From positions 1-64,000 of the forward strand of contig NZ_CP024770.1 of the NCBI RefSeq assembly GCF_011395035.1: DNA of 64,000 nucleotides, written 5' to 3'. Every line of letters starts with the position of its first letter. Position 1 is the stretch's first letter. The notes under the pieces were generated by a model that was not told where the DNA came from, made no database searches, and saw only the letters and a program-made list of their open reading frames with translations. Shown here one piece after another: positions 17,453 to 27,403 of the stretch. The stretch is from Pantoea cypripedii (lineage in GTDB: Bacteria; Pseudomonadota; Gammaproteobacteria; Enterobacterales; Enterobacteriaceae). The position numbers and the translations under genes are program-made.

Positions 17453-18490
17453 ATGAAAAATAAGATCCTTTTTATTGTCCCGAGTCTGAAAAACGCGGGT
17501 CCCGTAAACGTATGTCTCACTATAATAAAAAATTTACCTGTGTTTTATGACATCGAAGTTCTGGCTCTTAATGATGGCGAACGTAAAGGGGAGTTTGCTA
17601 CACGCGCTAAAGTGACTATTTTCAAACGGACAGCCGTATTACAGGCTCTGACTTTTATCAGAAAAGGCGGCTTTTCGGTCGTACATAGTCATTGCACAGT
17701 TTCGGACATCTTCAATTATTTATCGTTCGTTTCAGCTCCGCAGGTCACTACGATACATAATTACTTTGAAGTCGATTTCGTTCAGACCAAAGGGTTCGTT
17801 AAAGGAATGCTTGAAGGTCTGGTCGGACGCTTCATGATCCGTCATTTCCATAAAGTTGCCTGTTCCTATGCGGTTATGAGACATTGCGTAAGTCACCACG
17901 CGATGAAGCAGGTGACTGCCATCCCCAATGGTGTGGAACAACCGCGTTCGCAGAATAATCAGAATCATGACAATGTGGTTCATTATTTTTATTTAGGCGT
18001 GCTAAACAAAAGGAAAAATGTTCAGCAAATTCTCGAAGCGTTTAGTCACTGGTGTGAAGGCAAGCACGCGGAGCTTCATATTATTGGTTCAGGCAGCGAT
18101 GAATCGTACCTTCGTGACACATTCAAAAACGATCAGATTATTTTTCATGGTAGCACTGATCAACCCCATGATCTTTATAAAGACTTCGATTGTTTTATTT
18201 CAGCATCTCATGCTGAAGGCCTCCCATTAGCACTTATCGAATCAATGGCTTCAGGTAAAACGTTTATTTGTTCAGATATCGAGCCACATAAAGAAGTCCT
18301 TGATGCTCACGAGGAGAAAAGTGGATTTTTATTTAATAAAACAACATCAGGGCTGATTGATTGCCTTGATGAGCACTATTTTTTCAACGACAAGGTCAGT
18401 CTGTCAGTCAACGCTAAAAACAATTATTCGAAAAACTATTCCGCAAAAAAAATGGCACTTAGCTATAGCGAACTTTATCAGGAGATTTGA
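17453..18490 (+). CDS. Family 4 (GT-B) glycosyltransferase
   Basis: This is a 345-residue GT-B enzyme. The N-terminal domain starts FIVPSLKNAGPVNVCLTI with the glycine-poor variant of the GT4 loop. The C-terminal domain has YLGVLNKRKNVQQILEAF, then HIIGSGSDESYL and the nucleotide-sugar motif SASHAEGLPLALIESMASGK (E-x7-E). It resembles AmsD/WcaI-class transferases. It lies 31 bases after wzy and is followed 39 bases later by another glycosyltransferase, so all are probably in one transcript. Confidence 0.88.
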   Translation: MKNKILFIVPSLKNAGPVNVCLTIIKNLPVFYDIEVLALNDGERKGEFATRAKVTIFKRTAVLQALTFIRKGGFSVVHSHCTVSDIFNYLSFVSAPQVTTIHNYFEVDFVQTKGFVKGMLEGLVGRFMIRHFHKVACSYAVMRHCVSHHAMKQVTAIPNGVEQPRSQNNQNHDNVVHYFYLGVLNKRKNVQQILEAFSHWCEGKHAELHIIGSGSDESYLRDTFKNDQIIFHGSTDQPHDLYKDFDCFISASHAEGLPLALIESMASGKTFICSDIEPHKEVLDAHEEKSGFLFNKTTSGLIDCLDEHYFFNDKVSLSVNAKNNYSKNYSAKKMALSYSELYQEI

Positions 18491-18529
18491 TTGCAATGAT
18501 TACTGATTACACACAGCAAAAGGTGACGT

Positions 18530-19345
18530 ATGTTACAACAACAATTCTCTGTACTAATGTCCTTATACTTTAAAGAAACACCAGAAAATCTGGAAAGTTG
18601 TTTTCTCAGCCTGGAACAGCAAACACTCCAGCCTAAGGAAATCATTCTGGTTATCGATGGCCCTATTGATAATGTACTGGAGGAAGTGGTGACACGGTGG
18701 GAAAGTAAACTCGCCGTTCAGCGGGTACAACTGGAAAAAAATATCGGGTTGGGATTAGCGCTGGCGGAAGGCATGAAGCACTGTTCCTGTGAATACATCG
18801 CCCGTATGGATACAGATGATATCTGTCTTCCGGAACGTTTTCAGCGACAGATGGCATTTCTGGCAGAAAATGGTGATGTTGCTTTACTGGGAGCAGCGGT
18901 TATTGAGTTTGACGAAACCGGACAGCAACGACTTAAACGTTTACCTGAAAGTCATGTGGATATTAAACGCTTTTCACGGCTTAAGAATCCATTCAACCAT
19001 ATGAGTGTGATTTTTAAAAAGTCGGTAGTTGAGCAGGTTGGTGGTTATCAACATCATTTATTTATGGAGGACTACAACCTGTGGTTAAGAATAATCGCAG
19101 AGAATTTCACAACACATAATTTAACAGATATTCTGTTGAATGTCCGGGTCGGTTCTGGCATGTTAAAGAAACGCCGAGGCATTAACTACATCAAAAGTGA
19201 AGCGTCTCTCTTTAATCTGAAAAGAAAGCTGAAGACGGTTTCAATAGTTAACAACCTTGCCGCTTTTCTTGTTCGGGTTTCCACCCGGGTTGCGCCAGAG
19301 AAGTTCCTGAACTTTCTTTATCGTGTTGATAGAGTGAAAATTTAA
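18530..19345 (+). CDS. Family 2 glycosyltransferase, AmsE-like
   Basis: This is a 271-residue GT-A enzyme with FSVLMSLYFKETPENLESCF at the start, IILVIDGP, and the metal site ARMDTDDICLPERF. The acceptor half has KNPFNHMSVIFKKSVVEQVG and FMEDYNLWLRI. These match the AmsE/WceE type of Erwinia and Pantoea amylovoran/stewartan clusters. AAAGGTGACGT precedes ATG 18530. A basic C-terminal helix may attach it to the membrane. Confidence 0.85.
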   Translation: MLQQQFSVLMSLYFKETPENLESCFLSLEQQTLQPKEIILVIDGPIDNVLEEVVTRWESKLAVQRVQLEKNIGLGLALAEGMKHCSCEYIARMDTDDICLPERFQRQMAFLAENGDVALLGAAVIEFDETGQQRLKRLPESHVDIKRFSRLKNPFNHMSVIFKKSVVEQVGGYQHHLFMEDYNLWLRIIAENFTTHNLTDILLNVRVGSGMLKKRRGINYIKSEASLFNLKRKLKTVSIVNNLAAFLVRVSTRVAPEKFLNFLYRVDRVKI

Positions 19346-19413
19346 TCTTTACCTTTCCATCCCACCATATTTATTTTTGACGTGAAACAGTTTTGCTCTT
19401 ACAGGAGATTGCT

Positions 19414-20724
19414 GTGAACAGGCGAGTGGTCACTAATGCTTTCTGGATCATATCCGAAAAGCTGATAGCTGTATTTGGCCTGATTTTCGTTACGTCCTTC
19501 GTAGCAAAATATGTAGGGCCAGAGATATTTGGAGAAATCGCGTTTGCGACTTCAATTTTTCAGATAACGCAAATTGTTGCCCAGATGGGTAGTGATGTCA
19601 TCATTTTCAAAAGGATGAGCAGGAACCAGCAGTCGGGGATTAAGATCACACTCACCACAGCCTGGTTTAGGTTGTTGATTTTTGCTGTCCTCTGTATTCC
19701 CTTTATTGCATTTACCTGGTGGCGTTTGGGTGAAGAGGGGATCTATTTTGTCTTTGCATGTTGTCTGGCCTGCTTATTCACCACGCTGGATGTGTATAAC
19801 CTGTTCTTTGATGCAAAGCTGGAGTCAAAAAAGAACACGTTGATCAATGTGATTGGCCTGGTAGTGAGCCTGCTTTGTCGCTGGGGGATTGCCTGGCTGG
19901 AAATGGATCCCGTCTGGTTATGTGTACCGATAATCCTGACTGGCCTGATACCTTATGTTCTGCGACGGTTTCTTTTCCATCTGGAAATTGACAGGCCAAC
20001 TGTGGTCTGGAGAAATCAGATGCGTTATGCAAAATACCTGTTTTATTCCGGTATGGCATTTGTTATCTCCTCAATCTCAGTTGCACTCTATACACGACTC
20101 TCGATGATGGGGCTGGAATTTATGGAGGGTCATGGGAGTGTCGGGGTGTTCTCGGTTGCAGCCACGCTCGCAGGCGCATGGTCATTTGTGTTCAATGCCT
20201 TTACAACTTCTGCTTTTCCTGCAATTTTTTCAGAAAATGATGATGAAGAAGCATTGAACAAAACGGCTAAGCTTAATATCACAGTCATTGCCTTATCATT
20301 ACCTGTTTTTATCATTTCATTCTTTTTTGCCCGGTATTTCATCGATTATTTCTACGGTGATAAATATGAGGATGCGTATATTCCCTTGTTAATTATCTTT
20401 GGCTCAACCGTGCTCTCGGCGTTGGGGACTGTGTCTGGACGATTTATTGCCAGGTATTCAGGCTATTCATTTTTATCTAAAAAAACACCTTTGGTTCTGC
20501 TTACCAGTGTGATTCTAAATCTCCCGCTCATCTGGTTCTATGGCATTTACGGTGCTGCGTTAGCGACGCTATTAACAGAACTGATCTCTTTAACTGTGTT
20601 TAATTATTTCTTCAAAAATGGGATCATCTTTAGATTACATGTCAGAACATTTCAGATTAACTGTTTTGGTTTTCTTAACAATAAACAAATCAGGATTAAT
20701 TACCATCCTGGATCAGGTGAGTAA
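19414..20724 (+). CDS. wzx: Wzx-type oligosaccharide flippase
   Basis: This is a polytopic protein of about 436 residues with 12 or so helices of the polysaccharide-transport (MOP) superfamily. The first helix region is NAFWIISEKLIAVFGLIFVT, followed by YVGPEIFGEIAFATS, a common Wzx signature. GTG 19414 is selected because CAGGAG lies a few bases upstream; TTG 19393 is not supported. It moves the undecaprenyl-linked repeat unit across the inner membrane. Its stop codon overlaps the start of the acetyltransferase gene (TAATG), indicating translational coupling. Confidence 0.85.
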   Translation: MNRRVVTNAFWIISEKLIAVFGLIFVTSFVAKYVGPEIFGEIAFATSIFQITQIVAQMGSDVIIFKRMSRNQQSGIKITLTTAWFRLLIFAVLCIPFIAFTWWRLGEEGIYFVFACCLACLFTTLDVYNLFFDAKLESKKNTLINVIGLVVSLLCRWGIAWLEMDPVWLCVPIILTGLIPYVLRRFLFHLEIDRPTVVWRNQMRYAKYLFYSGMAFVISSISVALYTRLSMMGLEFMEGHGSVGVFSVAATLAGAWSFVFNAFTTSAFPAIFSENDDEEALNKTAKLNITVIALSLPVFIISFFFARYFIDYFYGDKYEDAYIPLLIIFGSTVLSALGTVSGRFIARYSGYSFLSKKTPLVLLTSVILNLPLIWFYGIYGAALATLLTELISLTVFNYFFKNGIIFRLHVRTFQINCFGFLNNKQIRINYHPGSGE

Positions 20725-21260
20725 TGATGAATATTTTTCGCAGCATGAGACTGACGTTGTCAGAAATCAAAATGAATCCAGGCATCAAATCGAAGCTGGT
20801 TGTACTGTTGTATCGGCTGGCAACGCTGCATGCACGGAGAGTAAAGATATTTTATCCGATAACACTGCTCTTTGTTATCATGCATAAGTTCTTCAATGAG
20901 TTTATGTTTGGTGTCGAGATTTCATACCGGACAAAAATTGGTCACGGATTTGTTATCTGGCATGCCTATTCGGTTATCATCAATAGCGGTTGCGTGATTG
21001 GCAAGAATTTCAATATCAGACAATGTTGTACCGTAGGAGGGAACAGGCTGTCATACCCGGAACATTTTATCATTGGTGATAATGTTTCGATGGGTGTTAA
21101 TTCCTGTATTCTCGGTGATGATATTGAAATTGGTCATAATGTTGTTATTGGCGCGGGTGCGATAGCGATGACCAATGTTGCTGATGATCACTATGTGATA
21201 GCGCAGAAGCCGTTTATCAAAACCCGTAAATATCAACCTGAGAATGTTCGTGTAGCCTGA
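20724..21260 (+). CDS. Hexapeptide-repeat O-acetyltransferase (CysE-like)
   Basis: This is a 178-residue left-handed beta-helix protein. Hexapeptide-type repeats run from KIGHGFVIWHAYSVIINSGC, through IGKNFNIRQCCTVGGN, to IGDNVSMGVNSCILGDDI and IGHNVVIGAGAI. The catalytic histidine is likely that in WHAYSV. The architecture is that of serine acetyltransferase-like enzymes in polysaccharide loci, which acetylate a sugar of the repeat unit using acetyl-CoA. An unusual feature is the hydrophobic segment at residues 43-60, which may bring it to the membrane. Confidence 0.85.
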   Translation: MMNIFRSMRLTLSEIKMNPGIKSKLVVLLYRLATLHARRVKIFYPITLLFVIMHKFFNEFMFGVEISYRTKIGHGFVIWHAYSVIINSGCVIGKNFNIRQCCTVGGNRLSYPEHFIIGDNVSMGVNSCILGDDIEIGHNVVIGAGAIAMTNVADDHYVIAQKPFIKTRKYQPENVRVA

Positions 21261-21329
21261 GATAATGTGTAGCTTATCCTGTTGATTGAATTCATAAAAT
21301 GAGCTGTTTCATCTTTAGGAGAGTAAGAA

Positions 21330-22205
21330 ATGAAGAAGATATTTTGTATTCTTTGCCATAAAGTTACGAACCCACTTTTGTATACGGTGAATTATTTATC
21401 TTCTTTCGACGAAAATATCATCCTAATCCATGTGGACGCCAAGTCCACTATGGAGGAATTTGAGGCTTTCACTGCGAAGAATGTTTTTTTCGTCAAAGAA
21501 CGTGTCGACATCTCCTGGGGCGGATTCAGTCTGGTCGATTCTACGATTAAAATTTTCAATGAAGCATTAAATTTTGATTTTGATTATATGTTCCTGATTT
21601 CGGGTGATGATCTACCTTGCATGAACAATCAGGAAATTAATGATTTATTATCCTCCATTGAAATGCGGAATCTGGTCCATTATCAGGATCAACGCAATAC
21701 TTATGTTGATCCTCTGCTCAGAGTCAGGTATGACTACCCGAAATATTTCTATAAGAAAGATAAGAATTTTGTTGAGAAGGTGAAGGCACGAACATTCAGA
21801 CTTATCATGCCATTTTATGTCAGCAGACGTTTTAAACAGGATGCTCATAAGGTTGCGCAGTTTTACAAAGGTACCAACTGGATTTCTTTGAACCAGAAAA
21901 CGCTGCATGCTTTAATGGCCTTTATTAACACCAATGATTGGTATCGTGATTTATTTCATCATTCCTTTATTTCTGATGAGGTTTTTTTTCATACCGCACT
22001 CAAGCAGATCGGTGTGACCGATAATTATCATGACGAAAATAAACTGAATGACGCCCTAAGATATATCGACTGGACAACCGGACCGGATTATCCGAGAACT
22101 CTTGATAGCAGTGACCTTGCGAAGATCAAAGCTTCAGGCTGTGTTTTTACAAGGAAAATATCATCAGGCATTCCCTATGAGTTCTTCGAAAAACTGATCC
22201 AATAA
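21330..22205 (+). CDS. GT14-like beta-1,6-N-acetylglucosaminyltransferase family protein
   Basis: This 291-residue protein starts KIFCILCHKVTNPLLYTVNY, with IILIHVDAK, VDISWGGFSLVDSTIKIF and FLISGDDLPC. This is the pattern of bacterial Branch/GT14 proteins related to core-2 GlcNAc transferases. GTNWISLNQKT and SDEVFFHTAL are the second half of the signature. It probably adds a side-branch sugar. AGGAGAGTAAGA precedes ATG 21330. The position after wzx and the acetyltransferase fits a decorating step. Confidence 0.82.
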   Translation: MKKIFCILCHKVTNPLLYTVNYLSSFDENIILIHVDAKSTMEEFEAFTAKNVFFVKERVDISWGGFSLVDSTIKIFNEALNFDFDYMFLISGDDLPCMNNQEINDLLSSIEMRNLVHYQDQRNTYVDPLLRVRYDYPKYFYKKDKNFVEKVKARTFRLIMPFYVSRRFKQDAHKVAQFYKGTNWISLNQKTLHALMAFINTNDWYRDLFHHSFISDEVFFHTALKQIGVTDNYHDENKLNDALRYIDWTTGPDYPRTLDSSDLAKIKASGCVFTRKISSGIPYEFFEKLIQ

Positions 22206-22254
22206 ATATTACAGGGCGTGCCTGCTGGCTCGCTCATTATCAGGGTATTTCAGA

Positions 22255-23925
22255 ATGAAGTATATTTATGTTGATCCCTCATCAACTGTGCGTGGTGACG
22301 GGAGTCTGGCGCACCCCTTTCGTTCGATGGATGAAGTCATCGCCTCCGGAGTTACCCATCCGGTCACCGTCTCAATCAAACGCGGCACGCGTTTTTACTG
22401 GTCCTATCTGAGCCAGAATCTACTCGCTTTTTTCCTCAATCGATCGGGTACGCAAAGTGTCCTGACGTCCTATGGCGAAGGTGCCTGGCCGATCTGGTTT
22501 CCTAAAGACGCCGCCACGCGTCATACCGACACCATTTTCCAGAACTTTAATATCAACTCGTTGCAACTTTCCTCTCCCCCCGGCGAGCAACATACCGGCG
22601 GTTATCTATATGGCACGGTCCGGGGCGACGAAAACGGGGTATGCAATCTGGAAATTCACCATATCAACTTTATTGGTGATCCTGCCGCCATTTCTGGCTC
22701 AGCGCCGACAAAAGAAGTCGCCTGTATTCATCTGGCTGTCAGAGACAAAACGAATATTGCCCATAAAGTCTTTATTCATGATATTTACGGCGACCACATC
22801 AACTGTGGCATATTCTTTCGTGGTAATCCCAATCTTTCCGATCCGGCAACCTATTACGGCGATCAGCGCAAGAGTTATGGGGTACGTATCCTCGATGTTT
22901 CATTCACCAATATCGTCAACTATGGTGTTTTACTTTCCGGTGCCGCCAGTAAAAATAAAAGCCGCGATGTGCGTGGCGATGAATGGGAGTCAGGCTGGGA
23001 TAATATTTATTATTCTTCCTACCGCACCAATGTTTATAACCCGGTAAAAGATCCACAAGCCTGGACCACGGCGCGTGCTGATGTCCCGCTCTGGATGACC
23101 ATGTGCGCTTATGCAACCGGTCAGAATTTTGAGGTGCATGGTTCCGGCCCGGCCGCCCCCGATCGTTATGCGCTGGATTTAGATTATCACTGCAATAACT
23201 GCCTGTTACGCTGGGGTTATCTGACCAACAACGCCAAGCCATTTATGTTGGTTCAGGGACCTTTTTCTAACAGCTGGTACAACGCTAACGGTTATAAACC
23301 GCTCAGCACGGACACTTATACCCTGTACCACACCTATGGTGTCGGCTGTGTCGATAACGTGATTGAATATATTGTGTCATACAACGATGGGGTAGCGCGG
23401 ACACAGCGTACCTCTGATATTTACTGGAAAAAGGCCTGTTGTTTTCGCTACTGCTATAACAACGTGGTGCGTAATTGCCTGTTCATTGACACTGTTTCTC
23501 AGGCGAATGACCATGTTCTTTATTGCAATCCGCGTAAAGAAGATAATCCTGCTGCCACCGCTCTGACGCTTGAAAATTGTATTTTTTACTGGAAACACCG
23601 GGATAATTCAGATCTCATCAGCCCGGAACATGTGTCGAAGTTTGGCAGTTTACTGACTAAATACGCTTTTAAAAATTGTATTTTCTTCTCGGAAGCCTGG
23701 CCAGCTGACGCCCCCGCGGCTTTACCTGGGGTCTCGACCAGCGACTTACACTATGTCGATCCTAAATTCCGCTTCACCGTACCCCTGGTGCCTCCAGCGG
23801 GAATGAAAGAGGCAAAAAATATCCTTCAGCTCGCCATCGATTCACCTGCGCTGAAAACGGGAAGTGCCAACACCAGTCCCGATATATGGGGACGAACAGG
23901 AAATAACATTGGCTGGCAGCAGTAA
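22255..23925 (+). CDS. Parallel beta-helix protein, tailspike/WceF-AmsF-like
   Basis: This 556-residue protein has no signal peptide. It starts YIYVDPSSTVRGDGSLAHPF, a motif seen at the start of right-handed beta-helix proteins. It continues with many short strand-turn repeats and N-x-I motifs (CNLEIHHINFIGDP, HDIYGDHINCGIFFRG). Pantoea and Erwinia exopolysaccharide clusters encode WceF/AmsF; WceF has phage tailspike-like structure and modifies the polymer. By position and fold this gene may do the same, cleaving or trimming its own glycan. Export without a signal is unexplained. It lies 49 bases after the GT14 gene. Confidence 0.65.
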   Translation: MKYIYVDPSSTVRGDGSLAHPFRSMDEVIASGVTHPVTVSIKRGTRFYWSYLSQNLLAFFLNRSGTQSVLTSYGEGAWPIWFPKDAATRHTDTIFQNFNINSLQLSSPPGEQHTGGYLYGTVRGDENGVCNLEIHHINFIGDPAAISGSAPTKEVACIHLAVRDKTNIAHKVFIHDIYGDHINCGIFFRGNPNLSDPATYYGDQRKSYGVRILDVSFTNIVNYGVLLSGAASKNKSRDVRGDEWESGWDNIYYSSYRTNVYNPVKDPQAWTTARADVPLWMTMCAYATGQNFEVHGSGPAAPDRYALDLDYHCNNCLLRWGYLTNNAKPFMLVQGPFSNSWYNANGYKPLSTDTYTLYHTYGVGCVDNVIEYIVSYNDGVARTQRTSDIYWKKACCFRYCYNNVVRNCLFIDTVSQANDHVLYCNPRKEDNPAATALTLENCIFYWKHRDNSDLISPEHVSKFGSLLTKYAFKNCIFFSEAWPADAPAALPGVSTSDLHYVDPKFRFTVPLVPPAGMKEAKNILQLAIDSPALKTGSANTSPDIWGRTGNNIGWQQ

Positions 23926-24010
23926 CCATCGGCTTATAACCATGATGTCCGGGACTCTTTTTCGTGCTGTAGAGTTTTTTTAAAATTACCAGCATAGGCA
24001 GTAATTGATT

Positions 24011-25585
24011 ATGACGATATCACGCAGAAATCTTTTGAACTGGCTTCTTCCTTCAGCGGTTCTCACGCTTTTCTCAACCCGTAGTTCGGCGGCAGGTACG
24101 GGTGAGGCCAGGTTAAATACGCATCCGGCAGCTGGCCACTCTCCCGCTGCGGCGGCGGAACAGACTGCTGACTTCTTTCGCGGTGAAGGGAAGGAGAGCG
24201 TTGGTAGTGGAACCGCCTCCGTGTTCGAACGGGTAAAACAACGCGGCCAGTTTGATGTTGTACAAGGGGTTTCGGATCCCAAAGGCATCGCCGGAATGGT
24301 TTTTGGCGGCCCGAACAACCGCGCGGCTTTAATTATTGATGAACGCGGCCGTATGCAGACTTATGCGACAAAAGATGGTCGACCCTCTGCGGCCAGAGTC
24401 GCCATTCCGTTCAGTGAACCCTATGGGCAGGGCGTCGCGGCCTGGAATGGCAGTATATTGCGTATGCCCTTTGCCGGTGCCGAGGATGATACGCTGCATT
24501 CTTCGCTGATATTTATCCCGAAAACTGACGGCTCCGCTGACATGTATATTGCTGGTCCCGGACAATATACCGACTACGGCGCACCTTATGGCGGGGCTGG
24601 GGTGGTTGCGCCGCGTGCCTTAACGGAGAAGGATTTAATCGCGCCATTGAGAATGGGAAGTGTCTATCCCACTGGCTGGAACAGTCAGCCTTATTGGGTC
24701 AAATTATTCACCATCAGGACCGGTGTCAGAAGCTCCGGTCCTAACTTCACCGGGCTTTATATCTCCGGCGGGACGCTAGCAGAATCAATCTATACCTATC
24801 TTATCCAGTGTAATGATGTGCTGGTTTCATCTCTGAATACCTCTACATCAAAGCATGTTTTGCGTATTACCAACCTGCGCGATCCATCCGACTCCCGGCA
24901 TGACATTTCAGATCTGACCCAATTTGGCTATGTGTATGATGTTGCGAACAACATGCTGATGGTTTATGCAAAAATTGCAGCACGTAATGAAGGCGCAACG
25001 TTTATTCCACTGCGCTATACGGATGCGGCAAATTCAGGTGTGGATAAAGTCATCATCAACAGTTCAGATGATGAACACGTCACCAGTGAACCTGAAGGCA
25101 TTGTGTATGTGGAGACCGCCAATTCATTGACATCAAATACCTATGTCCCACTCAATGATGGACGCGTGGTCAAGACGCTGGGAGCAGTGATCCGTATTTC
25201 TGATGCTATATCCGCTGCAACCCGATCGCCGGTACAGGATGGTTTTAAACAAAACGATAATTTGAGTGCGATTAATCGCGGTTATGCGCAGTCAGGTAAA
25301 GTCACGGTGACAAAGGAATCGACGGGAAAATATAAGGTCACAGGCGCATCAGCCATAACGAAAAATTCCGCCTGGAGAGTCAGCAATCCGATGATTGCCG
25401 GTGGGGCAGGAATACAACACCTGGTAGCCGCTATCGAGTCAGACGCTGCAAATACCCTTGTGATTGGTGTCCGGGCGCTGAAGTACGTGTACAACAGTTC
25501 CGAGGGTTTAGTCACCCCTGTCGCCAGTGACTATACGGATATTCCCGCTGACAGCTGGGTTGATATACACACAACCCTGTTGTGA
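24011..25585 (+). CDS. Secreted protein with Tat-like signal, unknown function, exopolysaccharide cluster end
   Basis: The product is about 524 residues. The N-terminus MTISRRNLLNWLLPSAVLTL carries twin arginines (SRRNLL) and a hydrophobic core ending in SSAAG, so export by Tat is likely. The mature part is rich in short strands, glycine and aromatic residues (NRAALIIDERGRMQTYATKD, GPGQYTDYGAPYGGAG), suggesting beta-propeller or beta-helix structure. ATG 24011 is taken; TTG 24005 is closer to AGGCAG. I do not recognise a family. As last gene of the cluster it may act on, or anchor, the polymer outside the cytoplasm. Confidence 0.6.
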   Translation: MTISRRNLLNWLLPSAVLTLFSTRSSAAGTGEARLNTHPAAGHSPAAAAEQTADFFRGEGKESVGSGTASVFERVKQRGQFDVVQGVSDPKGIAGMVFGGPNNRAALIIDERGRMQTYATKDGRPSAARVAIPFSEPYGQGVAAWNGSILRMPFAGAEDDTLHSSLIFIPKTDGSADMYIAGPGQYTDYGAPYGGAGVVAPRALTEKDLIAPLRMGSVYPTGWNSQPYWVKLFTIRTGVRSSGPNFTGLYISGGTLAESIYTYLIQCNDVLVSSLNTSTSKHVLRITNLRDPSDSRHDISDLTQFGYVYDVANNMLMVYAKIAARNEGATFIPLRYTDAANSGVDKVIINSSDDEHVTSEPEGIVYVETANSLTSNTYVPLNDGRVVKTLGAVIRISDAISAATRSPVQDGFKQNDNLSAINRGYAQSGKVTVTKESTGKYKVTGASAITKNSAWRVSNPMIAGGAGIQHLVAAIESDAANTLVIGVRALKYVYNSSEGLVTPVASDYTDIPADSWVDIHTTLL

Positions 25586-25596
25586 TGGCGACAGTT

Positions 25597-25621
25597 GCCT
25601 CCCCACTGACAGCGGGGAGGC
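25597..25621. other. Hairpin between convergent genes
   Basis: GCCTCCCC-N9-GGGGAGGC can form a perfect eight-pair stem between the ends of the exopolysaccharide cluster and pckA. No T-run follows on either strand, so it may be a transcript-stabilising or Rho-assisted structure rather than an intrinsic terminator. Confidence 0.5.
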
Positions 25622-25636
25622 ATGGGGGCTTAGCGG

Positions 25637-27262
25637 TTATTCGCTTGCAATGTCAGGGCCTGCCAATGCAATGCGCGCTCCTTCCGACGTCTGTGCGTAC
25701 TGACTGAAGTTTGTCACGAACAGACGACCCAGTTTGGCCGCTTCTTCCTGCCATTTTTCTTCTGATCCCCAGCCATTGCGTGGATCGAGCTGGCTGGTTT
25801 GTACTTCCGGCACCGCATCCGGGATCAGCAGTCCAAATACCGGTAGCGTGTTATCACCGAGCACAATGGTGTCATTCAGAATGCCACGAATGATATTACG
25901 CGTGTCGCGCAGGGAGAGTCGCTCACCGGCACCGTTCCAGCCGGTGTTAACCAGCCAGGCTTCCGCACCTGTTTCGGCCATTTTTCCCGCCAGCACTTCA
26001 GCGTATTGCGTTGGATGCAGCATCAGGAATGCTGCGCCATAGCAGGCAGAAAACGTCGGGGTGGGTCGGGTAATTCCCCGTTCGGTGCCTGCCAGTTTTG
26101 ACGTGAATCCAGACAGGAAGTGATACTTCATCTGATCGGTGGTCAGGCGTGATACCGGTGGTAATACGCCAAAGGCGTCAGCCGCGAGGAAAATCACTTT
26201 GGACGGATTTCCGGCACGCGATACCGGTTTGACGATATTTTCAATATGCGACAACGGGTAGGAGACACGCGTGTTTTCGGTTTTACGTCCATCGGCATAG
26301 TCGACGCTGCCGTCAGCCCTGACGACCACATTCTCCAGCAGTGCATCGCGACGAATAGCGCGGTAGATCTCCGGTTCGGCGGCTTCACTCAGATTGATGG
26401 TTTTAGCGTAGCAGCCACCTTCAAAGTTAAACACGCCTTCATGGTCCCAGCCGTGTTCATCATCACCGATTAGCTCGCGCTGTGGATCGGTGGAGAGGGT
26501 GGTTTTGCCGGTGCCTGACAGGCCGAAGAACAGCGCCACATCGCCCTCAGCACCCCGGTTGGCTGAGCAGTGCATCGAGGCAATGCCCCGCTGTGGCAGA
26601 AAGTAGTTCATCACCGAGAACAAACCTTTCTTCATTTCACCGCCATACCAGGTGCCGCCGATCAGTTGCATTTTCTCGGAGAGGTTAAAGGCGACGAAAT
26701 TCTCAGAGTTAAGCCCCTGTGCCTGCCAGTTCTGATTGGTACATTTGGAGCCGTTCATCACGATAAAATCAGGTGTGAAATTCTCCAGTTCTTCAGCCAG
26801 AGGCGGGATAAACATGTTTTTCACAAAGTGAGCCTGCCAGGCTACCTCGGTGATAAAACGTACCGCCAGGCGAGAGTCGTTGCTGGCACCACACCAGGCA
26901 TCAACGACATACAGTTTTTTGCCGGATAACTGGTTGGATACCAGATGACGTAATTCAGCCCAGACCGAAGGGGAAAGGGGTTTGTTATCATTGCGACCGG
27001 TGCCCGCGTCAGACCACCACACGCTGTCCTGAGTCAGTTCATCGCGGACAATATATTTGTCTTTCGGGGAACGACCAGTGAACTCGCCAGTATCAACCGC
27101 GACGGCACCGGATGCAGTCATCATTCCGCGCTCATAGCCGCTGAGTTCAGATGAAGTTTCATGCTCGATAAGCAGATCATAATCCGGGTTATAGATCACT
27201 TCCGAAACGTCAGTGATCCCTAAATCTGACAGGGCAGTTTTAATAATCGCAGTGCTGGACAT
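25637..27262 (-). CDS. pckA: Phosphoenolpyruvate carboxykinase (ATP)
   Basis: The 541 residues match the enterobacterial length (540). It converts oxaloacetate and ATP to PEP, CO2 and ADP, the first step of gluconeogenesis, in the cytoplasm. Key motifs are TGRSPKDKYIVRD, the kinase loop GLSGTGKTTLS (about residue 248) and the metal site with IGDDEHGWD. GGEMKKGLFSVMNYFLP, carrying the active-site lysine region, is intact. CAGGTATAAC precedes ATG 27262. The start region differs from E. coli, but the rest is typical. The LysR gene is divergent; the shared 170-base intergenic region contains two T-N11-A palindromes. Confidence 0.97.
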   Translation of the reverse strand: MSSTAIIKTALSDLGITDVSEVIYNPDYDLLIEHETSSELSGYERGMMTASGAVAVDTGEFTGRSPKDKYIVRDELTQDSVWWSDAGTGRNDNKPLSPSVWAELRHLVSNQLSGKKLYVVDAWCGASNDSRLAVRFITEVAWQAHFVKNMFIPPLAEELENFTPDFIVMNGSKCTNQNWQAQGLNSENFVAFNLSEKMQLIGGTWYGGEMKKGLFSVMNYFLPQRGIASMHCSANRGAEGDVALFFGLSGTGKTTLSTDPQRELIGDDEHGWDHEGVFNFEGGCYAKTINLSEAAEPEIYRAIRRDALLENVVVRADGSVDYADGRKTENTRVSYPLSHIENIVKPVSRAGNPSKVIFLAADAFGVLPPVSRLTTDQMKYHFLSGFTSKLAGTERGITRPTPTFSACYGAAFLMLHPTQYAEVLAGKMAETGAEAWLVNTGWNGAGERLSLRDTRNIIRGILNDTIVLGDNTLPVFGLLIPDAVPEVQTSQLDPRNGWGSEEKWQEEAAKLGRLFVTNFSQYAQTSEGARIALAGPDIASE

Positions 27263-27403
27263 GTTATACCTGACTGATAGCTGGCTGAATATTGGGTTGC
27301 ATTAAGCTGCGACCGTTTGTTGAGCGTGATAGTTAACTGAGCTGTTAATGAGTTTGCGGAAATCAGTTAATCAACTGTTCTGGATACTAGCACCATCAAT
27401 CAG

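Noticed and set aside
25597..25621. Intrinsic terminator between the exopolysaccharide cluster and pckA
   Set aside because: A perfect stem exists but no T-run follows on either strand; kept only as a hairpin.
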